Assembly: GCA_029224185.1 (NCBI GenBank)
Contig: CM055190.1
Span: 257,501 to 321,500, forward strand
Source of the DNA: Karalla daura
Lineage: Eukaryota > Chordata > Actinopteri > Chaetodontiformes > Leiognathidae
Reading direction: 5' to 3'
DNA length: 64,000 nt
Shown: in pieces, positions 19,561-31,560 of the stretch
How positions within the stretch are numbered: the first letter of the stretch is position 1
Layout of the letters: each line of letters starts with the position of its first letter
Position numbers and translations under genes: made by a program
The notes under the pieces: model-generated
Database searches by the model: none
Told to the model about the DNA's origin: nothing
What the model saw: the letters and a program-made list of their open reading frames with translations, nothing else

Positions 19561-20570
19561 TGACCAAACAGCATTTCCAGAAGTGTAGTGTAGGATGTGT
19601 AAGCCAGTACGACCCAGCGTTCATGGACCACGGTATTCTAGTTCCCACGAGGAGCGAGGGAGGAGTCAAAAGCAGAGAAAAAACAGGAATGTTTAATTTC
19701 ACAAACAAAAAGTACAATGCATTTCAAATTCACTTTTCCAGGCATATAGAATAAAAAAAACAAAGGTAAGTAAGGTGTCCCTTCAAAGCCTTTTACTGTC
19801 CAGTGCCAGTGGCCAAGTCCAGTCCAGGTAGGTTTGTGTTCATGTCCGTGTCCTACCAGGGTGTGTGTTTGTGTTCTGATCCTGTCTGGTCCAGCCTCCA
19901 ATCCTGCCTCACACCATAGGAATCAGCATGGTCGTATTGATTTAGGAACAAAACAAATCAATCAATTACTCTTTAGTGTCATATCTTCTGTTCTCTTTTT
20001 AAATCAGGTGTAACTTGCAAACAAAAGGAATGATTAACTATATCCTGAGACTTTGAATCCTTAGACACCATCAATGTGTTACAGTAGTATGTCATCCATG
20101 TTGTACAAAAAATCATGTCTTTCTCATTCACATTTACACCTGTCCATCTTAAAACATCTCAACATGAACGTTCAGTATTCATAAAAATATAAATCTCCTT
20201 CTCACCCTCTTCGGGTTGGTATCTGTGTCGTCCTCCAGCTCGGGTCCTCTACCAGAGGCCTTGATGTACTCTTGGATTTTCGATGTCTAATCCTGACATC
20301 ACAGCTTTCGCTGCATGTGTCCGTGTTTTGATATTTGGCAGATTGATCGCTCAGATTGATCGCTCAGATTGATCGCTCAGAGGGGAAGACTCTGGGCGTT
20401 TGGGGATATTTCCCTCGCATTCGGTGCAGAATGCACGGGTCTAGTTGGTTTTCTTTTTGTTGTTTGTTGTTGTCATTTGATGATCGTTCAGTTAACATGT
20501 TCTCATCTTAACAATGATAAATAACAATATAATGACAATGATAATGATAATAAATATGTTAGTCAGGTAA
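19560..20570. other. Unassigned DNA downstream of the WD40 gene
   Basis: No gene or element recognised. A 15-bp unit (GATTGATCGCTCAGA) occurs three times in tandem at 20341-20385. Confidence 0.6.
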
Positions 20571-20621
20571 GTGTGCTCAAGGATCAGTTAAAAAACTGCC
20601 AAAAACAAGTCTGTATATATT

Positions 20622-20701
20622 TGTGTGTGTGTGTGTGTGTGTGTATGTGTGTGTGTGTGTGTATACGTGTGTGTATATGTATGTGTGTGTGTGTGTGTAT
20701 A

Positions 20702-20767
<66 letters not shown>
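20622..20767 (+). repeat. (GT)n microsatellite with ATGT interruptions
   Basis: About 70 GT units broken by TATATGTATG segments. Apparent ORFs across it are repeat artefacts. Confidence 0.92.
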
Positions 20768-20768
<1 letters not shown>

Positions 20769-20972
20769 TCCTGTGTTCCTACTCTTGGCCTGCACCTTGC
20801 CGTGGTGAGTGGGCTTTTAACTAAGACAGGCTATTGTTGATGTTGCGTGAGTGTGAGTAGTAAGGCACTGCACTATGTGTATGACTACTCATCTAATTAT
20901 ACCATGTCATTTATTTAAAATACATCATGCCTTTCTCTCATTAATGACTTGTGTTTTCACTATCTTCCTCAG

Positions 20973-21366
20973 CTGCGTGCCACGTCCAGGAATGAATGGA
21001 TGGACCAGTCCAGTCCGTCCCTGGAGTGATGTCCCTGTCCCTCCAAACACCACATATAGTCTAAGAATTATATCATCTAAACAAAATATTTACAAGCCAG
21101 AACATAACACTAACTCTTATTCCCATATGAGAAATGAAATAAACCCAAGACTTGCTACAGATAGAGATGAAGTATTCCACCATTCCACCTACCAAACACA
21201 AGTCTATGGATATGGAGGCAGAGAAACCAAAAACTGCAGAAAAAAAACATTTATGTCTTTATCTCAGAAGATGAGCCACGTCTCTGTGTGTCTTTATCCT
21301 TTACTTAGGTATATCCTTTCAGACCACCTAAATGCACGTTTCCAACATTTTTCAGCTCCACAATAG
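20973..21366 (+). CDS. Orphan ORF, possible exon of unknown gene
   Basis: The frame is open from a good acceptor (TATCTTCCTCAG ending at 20972) to a TAG at 21364. The residues look protein-like rather than repeat-derived: Tyr-, Asn- and Arg-rich with SPVRPWSDVPVPP, INPRLATDRDEVFHH and YQTQVYGYGG. I recognise no family. The frame would need an upstream exon, and none was identified. It may be a 3' exon of a small cilia-type protein, a relic, or chance; I cannot decide. Confidence 0.22.
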
Positions 21367-21369
21367 ATA

Positions 21370-22620
21370 CTTGTGTATTTTGTGGATGCCAGTGCCAGGG
21401 TGTGTTGCGGTACAGTGTGACCTCTGACCTGCATCGACCCTGCAGCTGCCAGTACGCTGAAGAGCACAGGGTGCAAGCCGCTCATCACGGACTTCAGTTT
21501 TCATTAGTACTATTGTTATCGTTGCTGTTGTTGTTCTTATTCCTGCTCCTGGCCCATGTTGACCATCAGGGGTTACCTAGGTCACAGTAGCTGGGCTGCT
21601 ATTTGTCCCACAGTGGACCAGCAGTCGTATCCCATGTTGGCCTTCGTATGTCATACTGGTTTCCACCCTCTAAATCATATTTGTAACTGAGTTCTCAGTG
21701 ATTTGTTTGTGTGCCTGTGACAGTAAACTGAAACACATGTTCCTGGTATGAGTATGCCTCCCTCTAGTGGCCAACCTGTGGGACTGTGAGAGCTATGACC
21801 CTGCTTCAGGGTCCAGAGAGGTGAGTGTTTCACAGGGCTTATGAAGCACCTGGGGGATCCGCTACACAGCCTGCAGCCATATGTGAACTGGATAGTCAGA
21901 GTCAAGCAGCCCCACAGATGAGACCACTACAAAGCAGGTAATATGATGGAGTGAATGAGTGTGGCAGGCAGAAACATTCTCAGGTGGGATTAAGGACATG
22001 ATGTGGATGAGAGCTCAAGCTGGGCTAGCACTGTAGTGTTTTTGTTTCTGTAGCTGACCTGAGATAAGGTGTTCAGCTGTAGTGTTGGTTGTAGTCTTTC
22101 TGTTCTGGAGTTTACAGTACACTGTAGACAGGCTGCAGCAGGGCAGCATGGAGGAAGTGGACCACACCTCAGAGGAAAAATAGAGTAAAAAAAACATCCT
22201 CAGTAAACAGCCTGGGAGCAGGAAACACTCTGTGGGCCTGACTAACTGTGTTTCACTTCCGTCTCTGGGCTGATTGGCCAGCACTGAAGGGCCTGGCCCT
22301 GAGGTTAAACCATGCTGTACTCCCCTGCCTCTTCTAATCTCAGACGCACACACTGGCCCACTCTGTTAATCTGCCCACGGCTCAGGAAGGAATGTTTTCA
22401 CTTTCAGCATCTCATAAAAGGTCCTTTTATCCTTTTTTCCCTGGGAAATGATAGGTGACAATATCTTTGTCACGTTTTTATCCCAATATGACATGAACAG
22501 TTTCTTTGTGCCCCTCCACCTTAGCCTTCCATTATGCACACATGCTCATGGGCTAAAACCCCCAGTTGTGTATTGTCTGTGACAGTTTGTTACTTTTCTA
22601 AAGCAGTCGATACCACCATG
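21370..22620. other. Unassigned DNA, no gene seen
   Basis: Mixed-composition sequence with short ORFs lacking recognisable motifs on both strands. Confidence 0.6.
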
Positions 22621-22623
22621 ACG

Positions 22624-22639
22624 CCCCCCCCCCCCCCCC

Positions 22640-22670
<31 letters not shown>

Positions 22671-22671
22671 G
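22624..22671 (+). repeat. Poly-C tract followed by (CA)n
   Basis: About 20 consecutive C then about 12 CA units. Confidence 0.92.
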
Positions 22672-22789
22672 TGTCCCCCAGTGTCCTGCTGCAACCCTGT
22701 CCCGTTGGTTCACCAAGGCACATTGACTGAACCGAGCTGCTTTCAGAGCTGAATATGGACAAGACACCCCACACATTAATACTGCAGTG

Positions 22790-23290
22790 TTCACACCATC
22801 CATCCATCCATCCATCCTGCAGCTGACCGAAACATGCCTGTTTTTGGACTGTGGGAGGAAACAGAGAAGCCCATGCAGAGACAGAGTGGACATGCACTGT
22901 AACACTCAGCCTCTAGACAGAGGGCCCTTGGTGCATTTGGGGGTGGAGACCTCCCGCTGTTGTTTGCTTCCTGATTTTAAGGTTATTTCTCTATGTGAAT
23001 GCATACAGAGCAAAGACTTTGTAGGCATCCCAACATACCGAGGATCTGGAGGAACTGCCCTGAGGTGTGAGAGTGATAAGCTCCAGCAGGTCTTGTTTGT
23101 AGCACACCCTGGACAGGTCTCCGATCCATCACAGGCACACACACCATTGACCCCTCAGGGAAATTTATAATTTCCAATCGACCATAACATGCATGTCTCT
23201 GACTGTGGGAGGAAACCAGAACGAAAAGAAAACTGACCCAGGCATGGAGAGAACATACAGACTCCACACAGGTAGGCCCAACCTGTCCAG
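22790..23290. repeat. Degenerate dispersed fish repeat, two pieces
   Basis: Two segments carry phrases typical of a very abundant fish intergenic repeat: TTTTTGGACTGTGGGAGGAA near 22840, then ACACCCTGGACAGGTCTCCG near 23103, ACTGTGGGAGGAAACC near 23203 and ACATACAGACTCCACACAGG near 23253. A related phrase (GTCCAGGGTGTG) recurs near 33425, and the GTCGAACCAGGAACCTCCTG phrase is near 27476. Low-level similarity only; family not named. Confidence 0.55.
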
Positions 23291-23294
23291 GAAG

Positions 23295-24860
23295 TCCAAC
23301 AACACTCACATCACGTGTCCTTGGACTGATTGAACAGCTTGTTTGCATGAGTGTTTGGAATAGCCCAAAACATAGAGATGATGCTTCATGTCTTATAGAC
23401 ATTGAGGGCATTGATTCCTTCAGGCTATTAATACCAGTTCAGTGCTTGTAATGTTCACAAGATTTTGAAAGACAGAAAGTTTGAAGGAAACATCAGGTGA
23501 CTGGGAACACGACGAGTGAAAAAACACAACATTTGCCTAATCAGCAAAGTGCTCTTTGTGTGTTGAGCCTGATAACGATCCTGTGACATTAGCTTCATTT
23601 GTTCCAACAGAGAACGTGCAGCTTGGTCAGACATGTGAGGGTGAGGGCTAGGGTAGGGAAAGTGCACCGTCGAGTGATTGTATTGTTTAAAATCTTGCTC
23701 TCTATGAAGTGAACCGGGCCGAGGCCACAGAGATCGTCACTTGCTGCCGCTATCTTGTTTCCGAGCCGTGCTGGAGGTAACATCATCCACTGAGCACCTG
23801 GCTCGGAGACAAGAGGAAGTCAGGAGAACAATTAACCTCTCGCCACTCGGTTGAAACAGGATACGTGTATCATGTTCACATCACTGGGAAATTACCTGCA
23901 CGTTTGTCTCAGACACACACACACACATTTTTGATATATTCAAAACCGTGACTTGAGAGAAAGACTGGGGCAAAGCCCAGAGTAAATATTTGTGTTTGAG
24001 CGAGAGCCTGGGTAGGGACAGGATAGGGAGTGTGTGTCTGTGGCCAGTGGGCTCCAGCTAACAATATGTGCACTGTCTGTCCATTAGGAGGAAGCTCTCT
24101 GCTGGTCCAAAAAAAGATCCATTGTGGCTGAAAGGTCGAGGCGTGGGCGTGAGGGAGTCCAGCCGATCCGTCCCCTGCAGGCAGGTCCAGAGAAGGGCTG
24201 GGCCCAGAATTAAAAACGGACTTGAGAGGGAGCCAAGTTTCCACATTCTGTGGCTAAATGTGAATGGAGGGTGTTTTCAGTACACCAGAGCAGATGTTGG
24301 GGCTGACGGACAGCTGTTGACTTCCATCACCTGTGACAGTAGCAGAGGATCACCTCCATCCCAGCCCTGGCCTCTGAGGCACCAGGCGTTCAGCTCCTCC
24401 AGGACAGGGTGGTGTCTGCAGCATGCAGAGGTGAATGATGCAGGTGGAGGCAGAGATGTGACCTGGGGTCAGCTGCTCTAGATCTAGACAACCACGGATC
24501 TGACCTGGCCTGTTGCCTGTAACCAAGTACAAATACTTCATTACCTTAAGTAGACATTTTGGTTATGTATACTTTACTGGAGTCATTATTTTCTACCTAC
24601 TTTTTACTTCTACTCTTTTATCTGTACTTTCTACTCCTTCCATTTATAAATGTGAGGAGTAGAAGTAGAAGTAAAGTAGATGTGTGTGTGTGTGTGTGTG
24701 TGTACTCGTCTCTAACTTGTTTGTTGTTGATGAATAATTGATCAATAAAGACTATTGATAACATGCTTCTGAGGTATGAAGTTTTGCACCATTACAATAC
24801 TTATAGGAAACTAGTCATCATATCCTCTGCTCCACCAAACACATGTTAATGGTCAGTAGT

Positions 24861-24892
<32 letters not shown>

Positions 24893-25560
24893 CTATATAC
24901 ACATAAATACATACATATATGTACAGTGTTACTTTGACTTGAGTAAAAAGCTTCAGCTGATATTTCAGCTAAACCAGTATCTTCTTCTACTGGAGTAATA
25001 ACTGTGAGCGACGCCACTGTTCAACTGTGCCGAGTCGCCTGTGAACAATCTGAACAATCTGAACATTGTTTGGTGCTAACATGACACAGAAAACATCCAG
25101 ACCAGAAATTGAAAGGATCTGTTGCTCTTCACCTTCTTTCCTGTTGACTCCTCCTCCTGTGTCCTTTATTTGTGGCATGTCCATGCATTAGAACAGAACT
25201 GGAGCCAGGACACCCTCCTCAGCCATCCCCCAGTATAACATCGCTTATGATTTCAACCATTTACTCCCTCATTCACATCTCAGAGTTATAATTATTGTTG
25301 TTGTTGATAACTGACCTACATCTGCATGTTTTGTTGGTCATGCAGTGACCAGGATAGAAACCAGACACCTGCTGAGACGACGCACCAGACGCACTGTGAG
25401 GCAGGTGCTCAAGCTCCTGCGTTGGAGTCTAAAAATATAGATTTTACAAACATAGAAGAGCAGTGGGCCTTTGAAGCGTTCACACCGTATCAGCTACAGC
25501 CGTTAATAATGCAGCATCCAGGATCAGTTCACTCTGCTCAGGTTACTGCAGCAAACTCAC
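23295..25560. other. Unassigned DNA with short microsatellites
   Basis: No gene recognised. Contains (GT)n at 24680-24702 and (CA)n at 24861-24884. Confidence 0.55.
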
Positions 25561-25567
25561 AGTGAGC

Positions 25568-25663
25568 TCTCACACACACACACACACACACACACTGGGC
25601 CTCCTAGATCAGAGGTTCCTGTAAAAACTGCTCTACAGGGCAGCTGCCTGTCAGACCAAGCCA

Positions 25664-25728
<65 letters not shown>

Positions 25729-25756
25729 TGTGCGTGCATGTGTGTGTGTGTGTGCT
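25568..25756 (+). repeat. Facing (CA)n and (GT)n microsatellites
   Basis: (CA)n at 25568-25594 and (GT)n at 25666-25756 are about 70 bp apart. They form an imperfect inverted repeat able to fold as a long hairpin. Confidence 0.85.
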
Positions 25757-25759
25757 CTG

Positions 25760-26237
25760 TCTGACAGGGATGGGTGTCGTCAGCAGTGCGGGGACGCAGA
25801 TCCCCCCGGGTACGAGGGATAGGCAAGTGCTTCGCTGGCCTGCTGCAGCAGGAAATGGGCGAAGCCTCGCCTGGAATTATGACTGTAGCGCTGTGTCGTG
25901 TGAAGGAAGCCACTCCTGATAGCAGAGGCTATAGGTTTCCTGTTGTGGGCCAACAGTCGTAGCTTCAATGAACACTGGCAAAGTCAGGAAGCTTGAAAAA
26001 AAAGAAAATTAGTCTCTTAGCCTGGTGTCAGAGAGAGAGGAGCCAGAGACACTGAATTTACATACTTACATATTCACTAGTTACAAAGTGATGCTTGAGT
26101 TTATAGGTAATGCAATTACTACGAGTACTGAAGTCCAAAGTCCAGTTCACTTGCTTCACTGGATGTTTTAGGATCTAAAGGGAAACAACAGGGTACAGTG
26201 GTTAAAGAGGCCCTCTGTGTGTGGTTACCATGCTCTC

Positions 26238-26286
<49 letters not shown>

Positions 26287-27290
26287 TCCTCACATGTCCA
26301 AGAACATGCATCATGCTCAACATGAGGCTCTAACTCTCTCCACTCTGTGGCTGGACTCGACCTGGCCTTTTAGTATTTCCTGCATCACCTGGAGTCTGGT
26401 GCAGGTGACGGCCGGGCCGTTTGATACATGAAAAGTCCATGAATTAAAAATACCCAACACAAAGATCAGTAATTAGCTAAGTCTGAGCTGAGGGCATCCT
26501 CTCAAAGGTTTTACAGCCGTCTCTTTTACTATTGCCGTCGATGGGGAAAATGCTTTTTGGCCCAGTGGGATTTCTGTTGCAGTACCCGGGTTGGCCACTG
26601 GGGGAAATCGTGGTGGCGCCCTATCCAGGTCTGATAATACATCCATGGTCGTCGTCCTCACTCGGTTTGTTTTCCCAGTAGTGTGAAGAGATCTCACACA
26701 CAGCGTCGCAGGGAGGACCAGGTTCTCTTAAGGTGGAATTATCCTGTCATGGAAATGAGTTGAGTCGAGCTGCTACCATGTAACGAAAACCAGGCTTGAC
26801 TTCATGCAAAAGACTGGATTTGTAATTTCAATTCATTTCATTTGAAGAATTGGAATTTGAATTGAATTGTCTCCTCCCACATAGGATGTTGAACTGGAAT
26901 GACAGGAAGTGGAATTCAATTCATTTCAATTCAGAGAAAGTAAGAGGACAAGTAACAGGAAGAGTCTGTCACATTGAACAAAGGTACCAAAAAATACTTT
27001 ACAAATACTAAAATAAAGACAACTTACCTGTATTTTGATGAAATTGTAATAGTGTTTTGATTTCTTGGAAATCAAATATTGTTCCACTAATGTCCATAAT
27101 ATGAAAGTTGTAACACATCAAATTAAATGACATGTTTTGCAGATGATACTACATATGCTTATATAAGGAATGAGGAATATATGCATGGAGTAGACTTTTT
27201 ATATGGAATTTCAATTCTACTTCCTTCAATTTGAATTCTTCCTGTTTGCAACCTCAATTCAAATTCAGGAAATGCTCTCAATGCAGTGTG
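25760..27290. other. Unassigned DNA with (GT)n at 26238-26284
   Basis: No gene recognised. AATTCAATTTCA-like short AT motifs recur around 26820-26940 and 27200-27270 without clear order. Confidence 0.55.
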
Positions 27291-27926
27291 GGATTATTCA
27301 CAAGCCTGGTGGAAGACACGACATAAACGGGCCTCACTCTCTGAGTGAGAGAGTGGACGGAGTGTCCCAGCCACAGCCAGGGACACTTCTGTCTCCTAAA
27401 CACAGGCCTGAACACACACAGACACCCAGGGAGATCATCCCAACTCCAACCAGGAGGTTCCTGGTCCGACCGGGAGTCGAACCAGGAACCTCCTGGCTTT
27501 GAGGCGACTTTGCTAAACGGTTCAATAAAAGACGCTCTCAGGGTCGCTCAGGTCACTGGATTGAATCAAAGAAATGTTCAATACATGAGCATTTCAGTGG
27601 TTTGTGAGGAAGTTTAAGAGAGAGAATGGCTCCCAGGAGACCAGAGGCACTGGATCGTAAATATGTAACAGCAAATAAAATAACAGGAAATAATAAGAAA
27701 TAATGGCAGGGAGGGAGATTTCCCCCATGAAATGCCTGCTTAACTCCATTATCTCACCTCTGTACCCAGAGCGGTCGCAGGGGTCTGCTGATGCCTAATT
27801 CCATTCATATATTTCTCTTTTTTGAAAAATTGACTTTTAGATTTAACTCCATAATGTACCATTTCAGCAATACATTGTGAATGTTTTTGCAAATGCCCTA
27901 AATAAACCCACGTATCTATTGATTTA

Positions 27927-28501
27927 GCGAGAGGTCGACAGGCGGATCGGTGCAGCGGCTGCAGTAATGCGGTCACTGTATCGGTCCGTCGTGGTGAAGA
28001 AGGAGCTGAGCCAAAAGGCGAAGCTCTCGATTTACCGGTCGATCTACGTTCCTACCCTCACCTATGGTCATGAACTCTGGGTCATGACCGAAAGAATGAG
28101 ATCCCGGATAGAAGCGGCTGAAATGGGTTTCCTCCGCAGAGTGGCGGGGCGCTCCCTTAGAGATAGGGTGAGGAGCTCTGTCACCCGGGAGGAGCTCGGA
28201 GTAGAGCCGCTGCTCCTCCACATCGAGAGGAGCCAGCTGAGGTGGCTCGGGCATCTGAATCGGATGCCTCCTGGACGCCTCCCTAGGGAGGTGTTCCGGG
28301 CATGTCCATCCGGGAGGAGACCCAGGGGAAGACCCAGGGCACGCTGGAGTGACTATGTCACCCGGCTGGCCTGGGAACGCCTCGGGATCCTCCCGGAAGA
28401 GCTGGAGGAAGTGTCCAGGGAGAGGGAAGTCTGGACGTCCCTGCTTAGACTGTTCCCCCCGCGACCCGGCCCCGGATAAGCGGAAGAAGATGGATGGATG
28501 G
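27927..28501 (+). mobile_element. 5'-truncated RTE/Rex3-like LINE copy with perfect TSD
   Basis: This 575-bp insert is flanked by ATCTATTGATTTA at 27914-27926 and again at 28502-28514. The insert is open from its first codons (REVDRRIGAAAAVMRSLYRS) to PGPG-stop at 28479, covering the C-terminal end of the RT polyprotein, and it finishes with a short GATG tail. The intact frame and perfect duplication indicate a young insertion. It is the same subfamily as the minus-strand element at 6608-9280. 5' truncation removed the endonuclease and RT core, so it cannot move itself. Confidence 0.92.
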
Positions 28502-28514
28502 ATCTATTGATTTA

Positions 28515-30495
28515 TAATTAATTTCCAATTCATCAAAATGTCAAAAATGTATTAAAATCGTAAAAATCTCATTGGTCTTGTTTAGAAAGTGTATTTTTTA
28601 AAATTCTTTATAACTCTTTGATCAGTCTGTCCATTATGTATTTCATAAACTAATAAGAATGTATCATTGAATATACAGAAGTGAGAAGCTCTATGGAGAT
28701 GGAATGAAGGTTTATTGCACCAGTGTGGGACTGTGCTCACCTCAGTCTGGGAAGCAGAGCCTGCATATATTATAATACATACTGGCTGCTTTTCCTTACA
28801 AAAGGCAGTCTTACCATTGCTTATATTATGACTAAGACACCCACAAAAAACTTTTTCCTACACTATATTGATTCCTAAATTGTCCTATATTACCTCCACC
28901 TCTATAAAATATGAATGTAAATGCACAAACATGCATTTTCTGCCAAACCATAGTAAAGATCAACAGTAGTTGATGTGACAGACATGTGTGACATGTCCAA
29001 ACGTCCAAACGTGAGGACAGCACCTGACCGGAGACTGTTAGCTAGAAGCTAACAGCCTGCTAGCCGAGCACGTTCGAGGCTCCCACTACCCTGACGAGTG
29101 TCGCTTCAACGACTGGTCGTCTTTACTCGACTGATCCGAGTCTGAAAGGCTCCAAGCCGTGGCCACGACACGCCAGCAGCTGGGGGGGTTCTACACAAAC
29201 AGATTATCATGAGATGCAACCAGTGTCGGGGCTTTAGATTTCATGGACTTTCCTGTTGGTCTTTCATTTGCCTCACAGAATAAGCCTTTTTTTTGGCCAA
29301 ATTGTGATATTTGCCTAATTGTACTCAACCAGCCTCTCTGTCTACGTCCTCGGCCAATCACAACACCATCAGCTGATAGATATATAGAGATAGATAGATA
29401 GAGAGATAGATAGATAGGTAGATAGAGAGATAGAGAGATAGATAGGTAGATAGATAGGTAGATAGACAGATAGATAGATAGAGATAGACAGATAGATGGG
29501 TTTGTCTTAGAATTACAAAAAAAGAAAAGCCTCAATCGCCGTTTTTTTCTCATTTCTTCTTGCAATGACACCATCAAAAGTACAACACGCACACACACAC
29601 ACACACACACATATGTGTGTATAGCCATCTCTCTCTCTCTGCCGTGTTCATTCATCCTTTTGGTCAAGAGTTGCATCCTAGGACGTCACACTGCTGAGGA
29701 TTAAAACAGTCCCACAACACTGGGCGTCACACCTGGAGAATGGTGGTTTGAAAGGAAAAGAGAGAGATCTGCACGTCCAGACGCTGGACAGGTGCATTTT
29801 CTCTGTTTTGTCATTTAGGAAGAAAAGATTTTAGGTTTTGCCTCTTGAAGCACGTTAGCCAACAACAGCGCATCAGAAACATTTTTTAATAGTTGAAATA
29901 AATACTCCATTACATGCATGATCAAAACACTTAAAAAAATAATACAGGGAGTCTGGTAAATAGTGTAAAACCTATGGCACACACTCACAGCAGCTTTTAC
30001 CAATTAAAATTTCACACATTGAAAAAAAAAACAAAGAAAAATAAAGAAAAGACAAAGCATTGAGGCACTCAGATCACTCTCTCTAATATCACAAAGCACA
30101 TGTCATGGAGTCGGTCGGCCGACCATAGGTTCACACAGCCGGGCTACATCCATCATGGAGGCTGCTGTTTTCACCGGAGCTGAAAACTGAGGTAAACGTT
30201 TCAGGTTGGAAGGCTGCAGGCCGCCCGCCAGGCCCGGTCCAGCTCCTCGTGCTCCCTTTCTGACAAGGTCTGAGTCCCATCCAGCGCGACGCAAAACCTT
30301 GTAGTGGTCGACCCGGCGCTCCTCCGCCCGCAGCCAACCCCCGAGGGCGGCCCCCGGCCGCCTCCTGCTGATGGGACGGCTCCGACCTGAAGCCTGATGA
30401 ACCGGGGCGGGGGGGGGGGGGGCAATCCACGTGAGTCTCTTTGGTAAGTCAGGACTAGGACAGAGGGGAGAGGAGCTCGCTCGCCTCCTCCTGGG
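28515..30495. other. Flank 3' of tlnrd1, possible long 3' UTR
   Basis: No independent gene seen. For the minus-strand tlnrd1 transcript the plus-strand TTTATT at 28711 would be an AATAAA, giving a 3' UTR of about 1.8 kb; this is only a candidate. A perfect 9-bp-stem hairpin (CTGTTAGCT-AGA-AGCTAACAG) is at 29035-29055, a GATA-type tetranucleotide array at 29379-29500, and an 18-20 bp G-run at 30404-30422. Confidence 0.4.
29379..29500 (+). repeat. (GATA)n-type microsatellite with GAGATA/GACAGATA variants
   Basis: About 120 bp of GATA, GATAGA and GGTAGATA units. Confidence 0.9.
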
Positions 30496-31560
30496 CTAAT
30501 TCACAGAATGGGAGTTGACGGGCGGCAGCGTCCTGGGGGAGGAGCGCTCTCGCAGCGCCTGGGTCAGCAGCGTGCAGCCGTCCGACACCGCGCACGCAGA
30601 GTTGCGCAGGCGCTCACGGTAGTCCGCCATCTTGGAGCTGCTCTCAGGATGCTGCGCCACATCCCTGAGGCCCTGAGTGAGAAGGACGCAGGCTGAAACC
30701 ACGCTCATGGCCCCGCCCAGGACCGCCGTCTGCACGCCCTTCCCTTCGGCGCAGACGCTGGCCGCTCGTCCGAGGAACTGCGGCTCGGTGGCGAAGCCGA
30801 CCAGGGCGCCGACGGCCTGCACCAGGGCGGCGCTGAACAGCACGCAGCGGCTGCGGGTCAGCTCGCTGGGCTGCGTCTTCACCTCTTTGACGCAGGCCAG
30901 GAAGGCCGTGCCACTCGTGCTGATGCTCTTGACGCTCAGCTTGAACTGCTCTTTGGCGAAGCGGTCCCGCGACCTCTCGCTTGCCAGCGACGAGATGTCC
31001 GTCAGGTTCTTGAGGCTGGTGGAGATGTTCTGCGAGAGCTCCAGGAGGAGTTGGGGCGTGAGGTCCGGTAGGGGCGTGACCCGGAGGAGGCCGCAGCTCT
31101 GCTCCACCTCGTGCCGGCAGCGGGTCACCTTGTAGCGGTCCACCAGGCCTGGCAGGCAGGGCTGCGAGCCGGGCGTCTCCACCGCCGCCAGGTAGGCGGC
31201 GTGGGCCGAGCACTCGGTCAAAGACACCACCAGGTCGGCCATCTCCAGGAGGCGGTCCCCCACCTCTGTGAAGCGGCCCATGTTGAGCTGGCTCTGGATG
31301 TCGTGGGTGAGGATGGAGAGCTCTTTGGTCCGGGCGATGACCGTGTCGCGGCACTGCTCGAAGGTGTCGGCGACCGCCACGCCCTCGGCGGTCATGACCG
31401 GCCGCGTCTCGCTGGACAGCAGGAGCAGGTCGGCCACCAGCTGCATCTTGCCCTTACACGTGTCACAGACGGAGGAGAGGCGCTTCCTCTGCTGCAAGCT
31501 GCTGGTGGGTGTGCTGGTGGATCCCTCGCTGGCTGATTTGCCAGAACCACCACTAGCCAT
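30496..31560 (-). CDS. tlnrd1: Talin rod domain-containing protein 1 (formerly MESDC1)
   Basis: A single-exon 354-residue protein, close to the human length of 362. It starts MASGGSGKSA and then has highly conserved blocks: CDTCKGKMQLVADLLLLSSE, FEQCRDTVIARTKELSILTH, QSQLNMGRF, SLTECSAHAAYLAAVETPG, YKVTRCRHEVEQSCG, LVGFATEPQFLGRAA and the C-terminus RERSSPRTLPPVNSHSVN. TLNRD1 is a homodimeric helical-bundle protein related to talin rod R7-R8. It binds F-actin and acts in cell migration and endothelial integrity with CCM2. The ATG at 31560 aligns with the family start. The antisense frames of this GC-rich exon are open but are shadows. The gene is intronless in mammals too, so this is not a retrocopy. 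It lies divergent to mesd. Confidence 0.96.
   Translation of the reverse strand: MASGGSGKSASEGSTSTPTSSLQQRKRLSSVCDTCKGKMQLVADLLLLSSETRPVMTAEGVAVADTFEQCRDTVIARTKELSILTHDIQSQLNMGRFTEVGDRLLEMADLVVSLTECSAHAAYLAAVETPGSQPCLPGLVDRYKVTRCRHEVEQSCGLLRVTPLPDLTPQLLLELSQNISTSLKNLTDISSLASERSRDRFAKEQFKLSVKSISTSGTAFLACVKEVKTQPSELTRSRCVLFSAALVQAVGALVGFATEPQFLGRAASVCAEGKGVQTAVLGGAMSVVSACVLLTQGLRDVAQHPESSSKMADYRERLRNSACAVSDGCTLLTQALRERSSPRTLPPVNSHSVN

Noticed and set aside
22015..22353. 112-codon minus-strand ORF
   Set aside because: No motif recognised and no supporting context.
30644..31536. Long ORFs antisense or out of frame in the tlnrd1 exon
   Set aside because: The GC-rich exon keeps alternative frames open; only the tlnrd1 frame shows conserved protein sequence.
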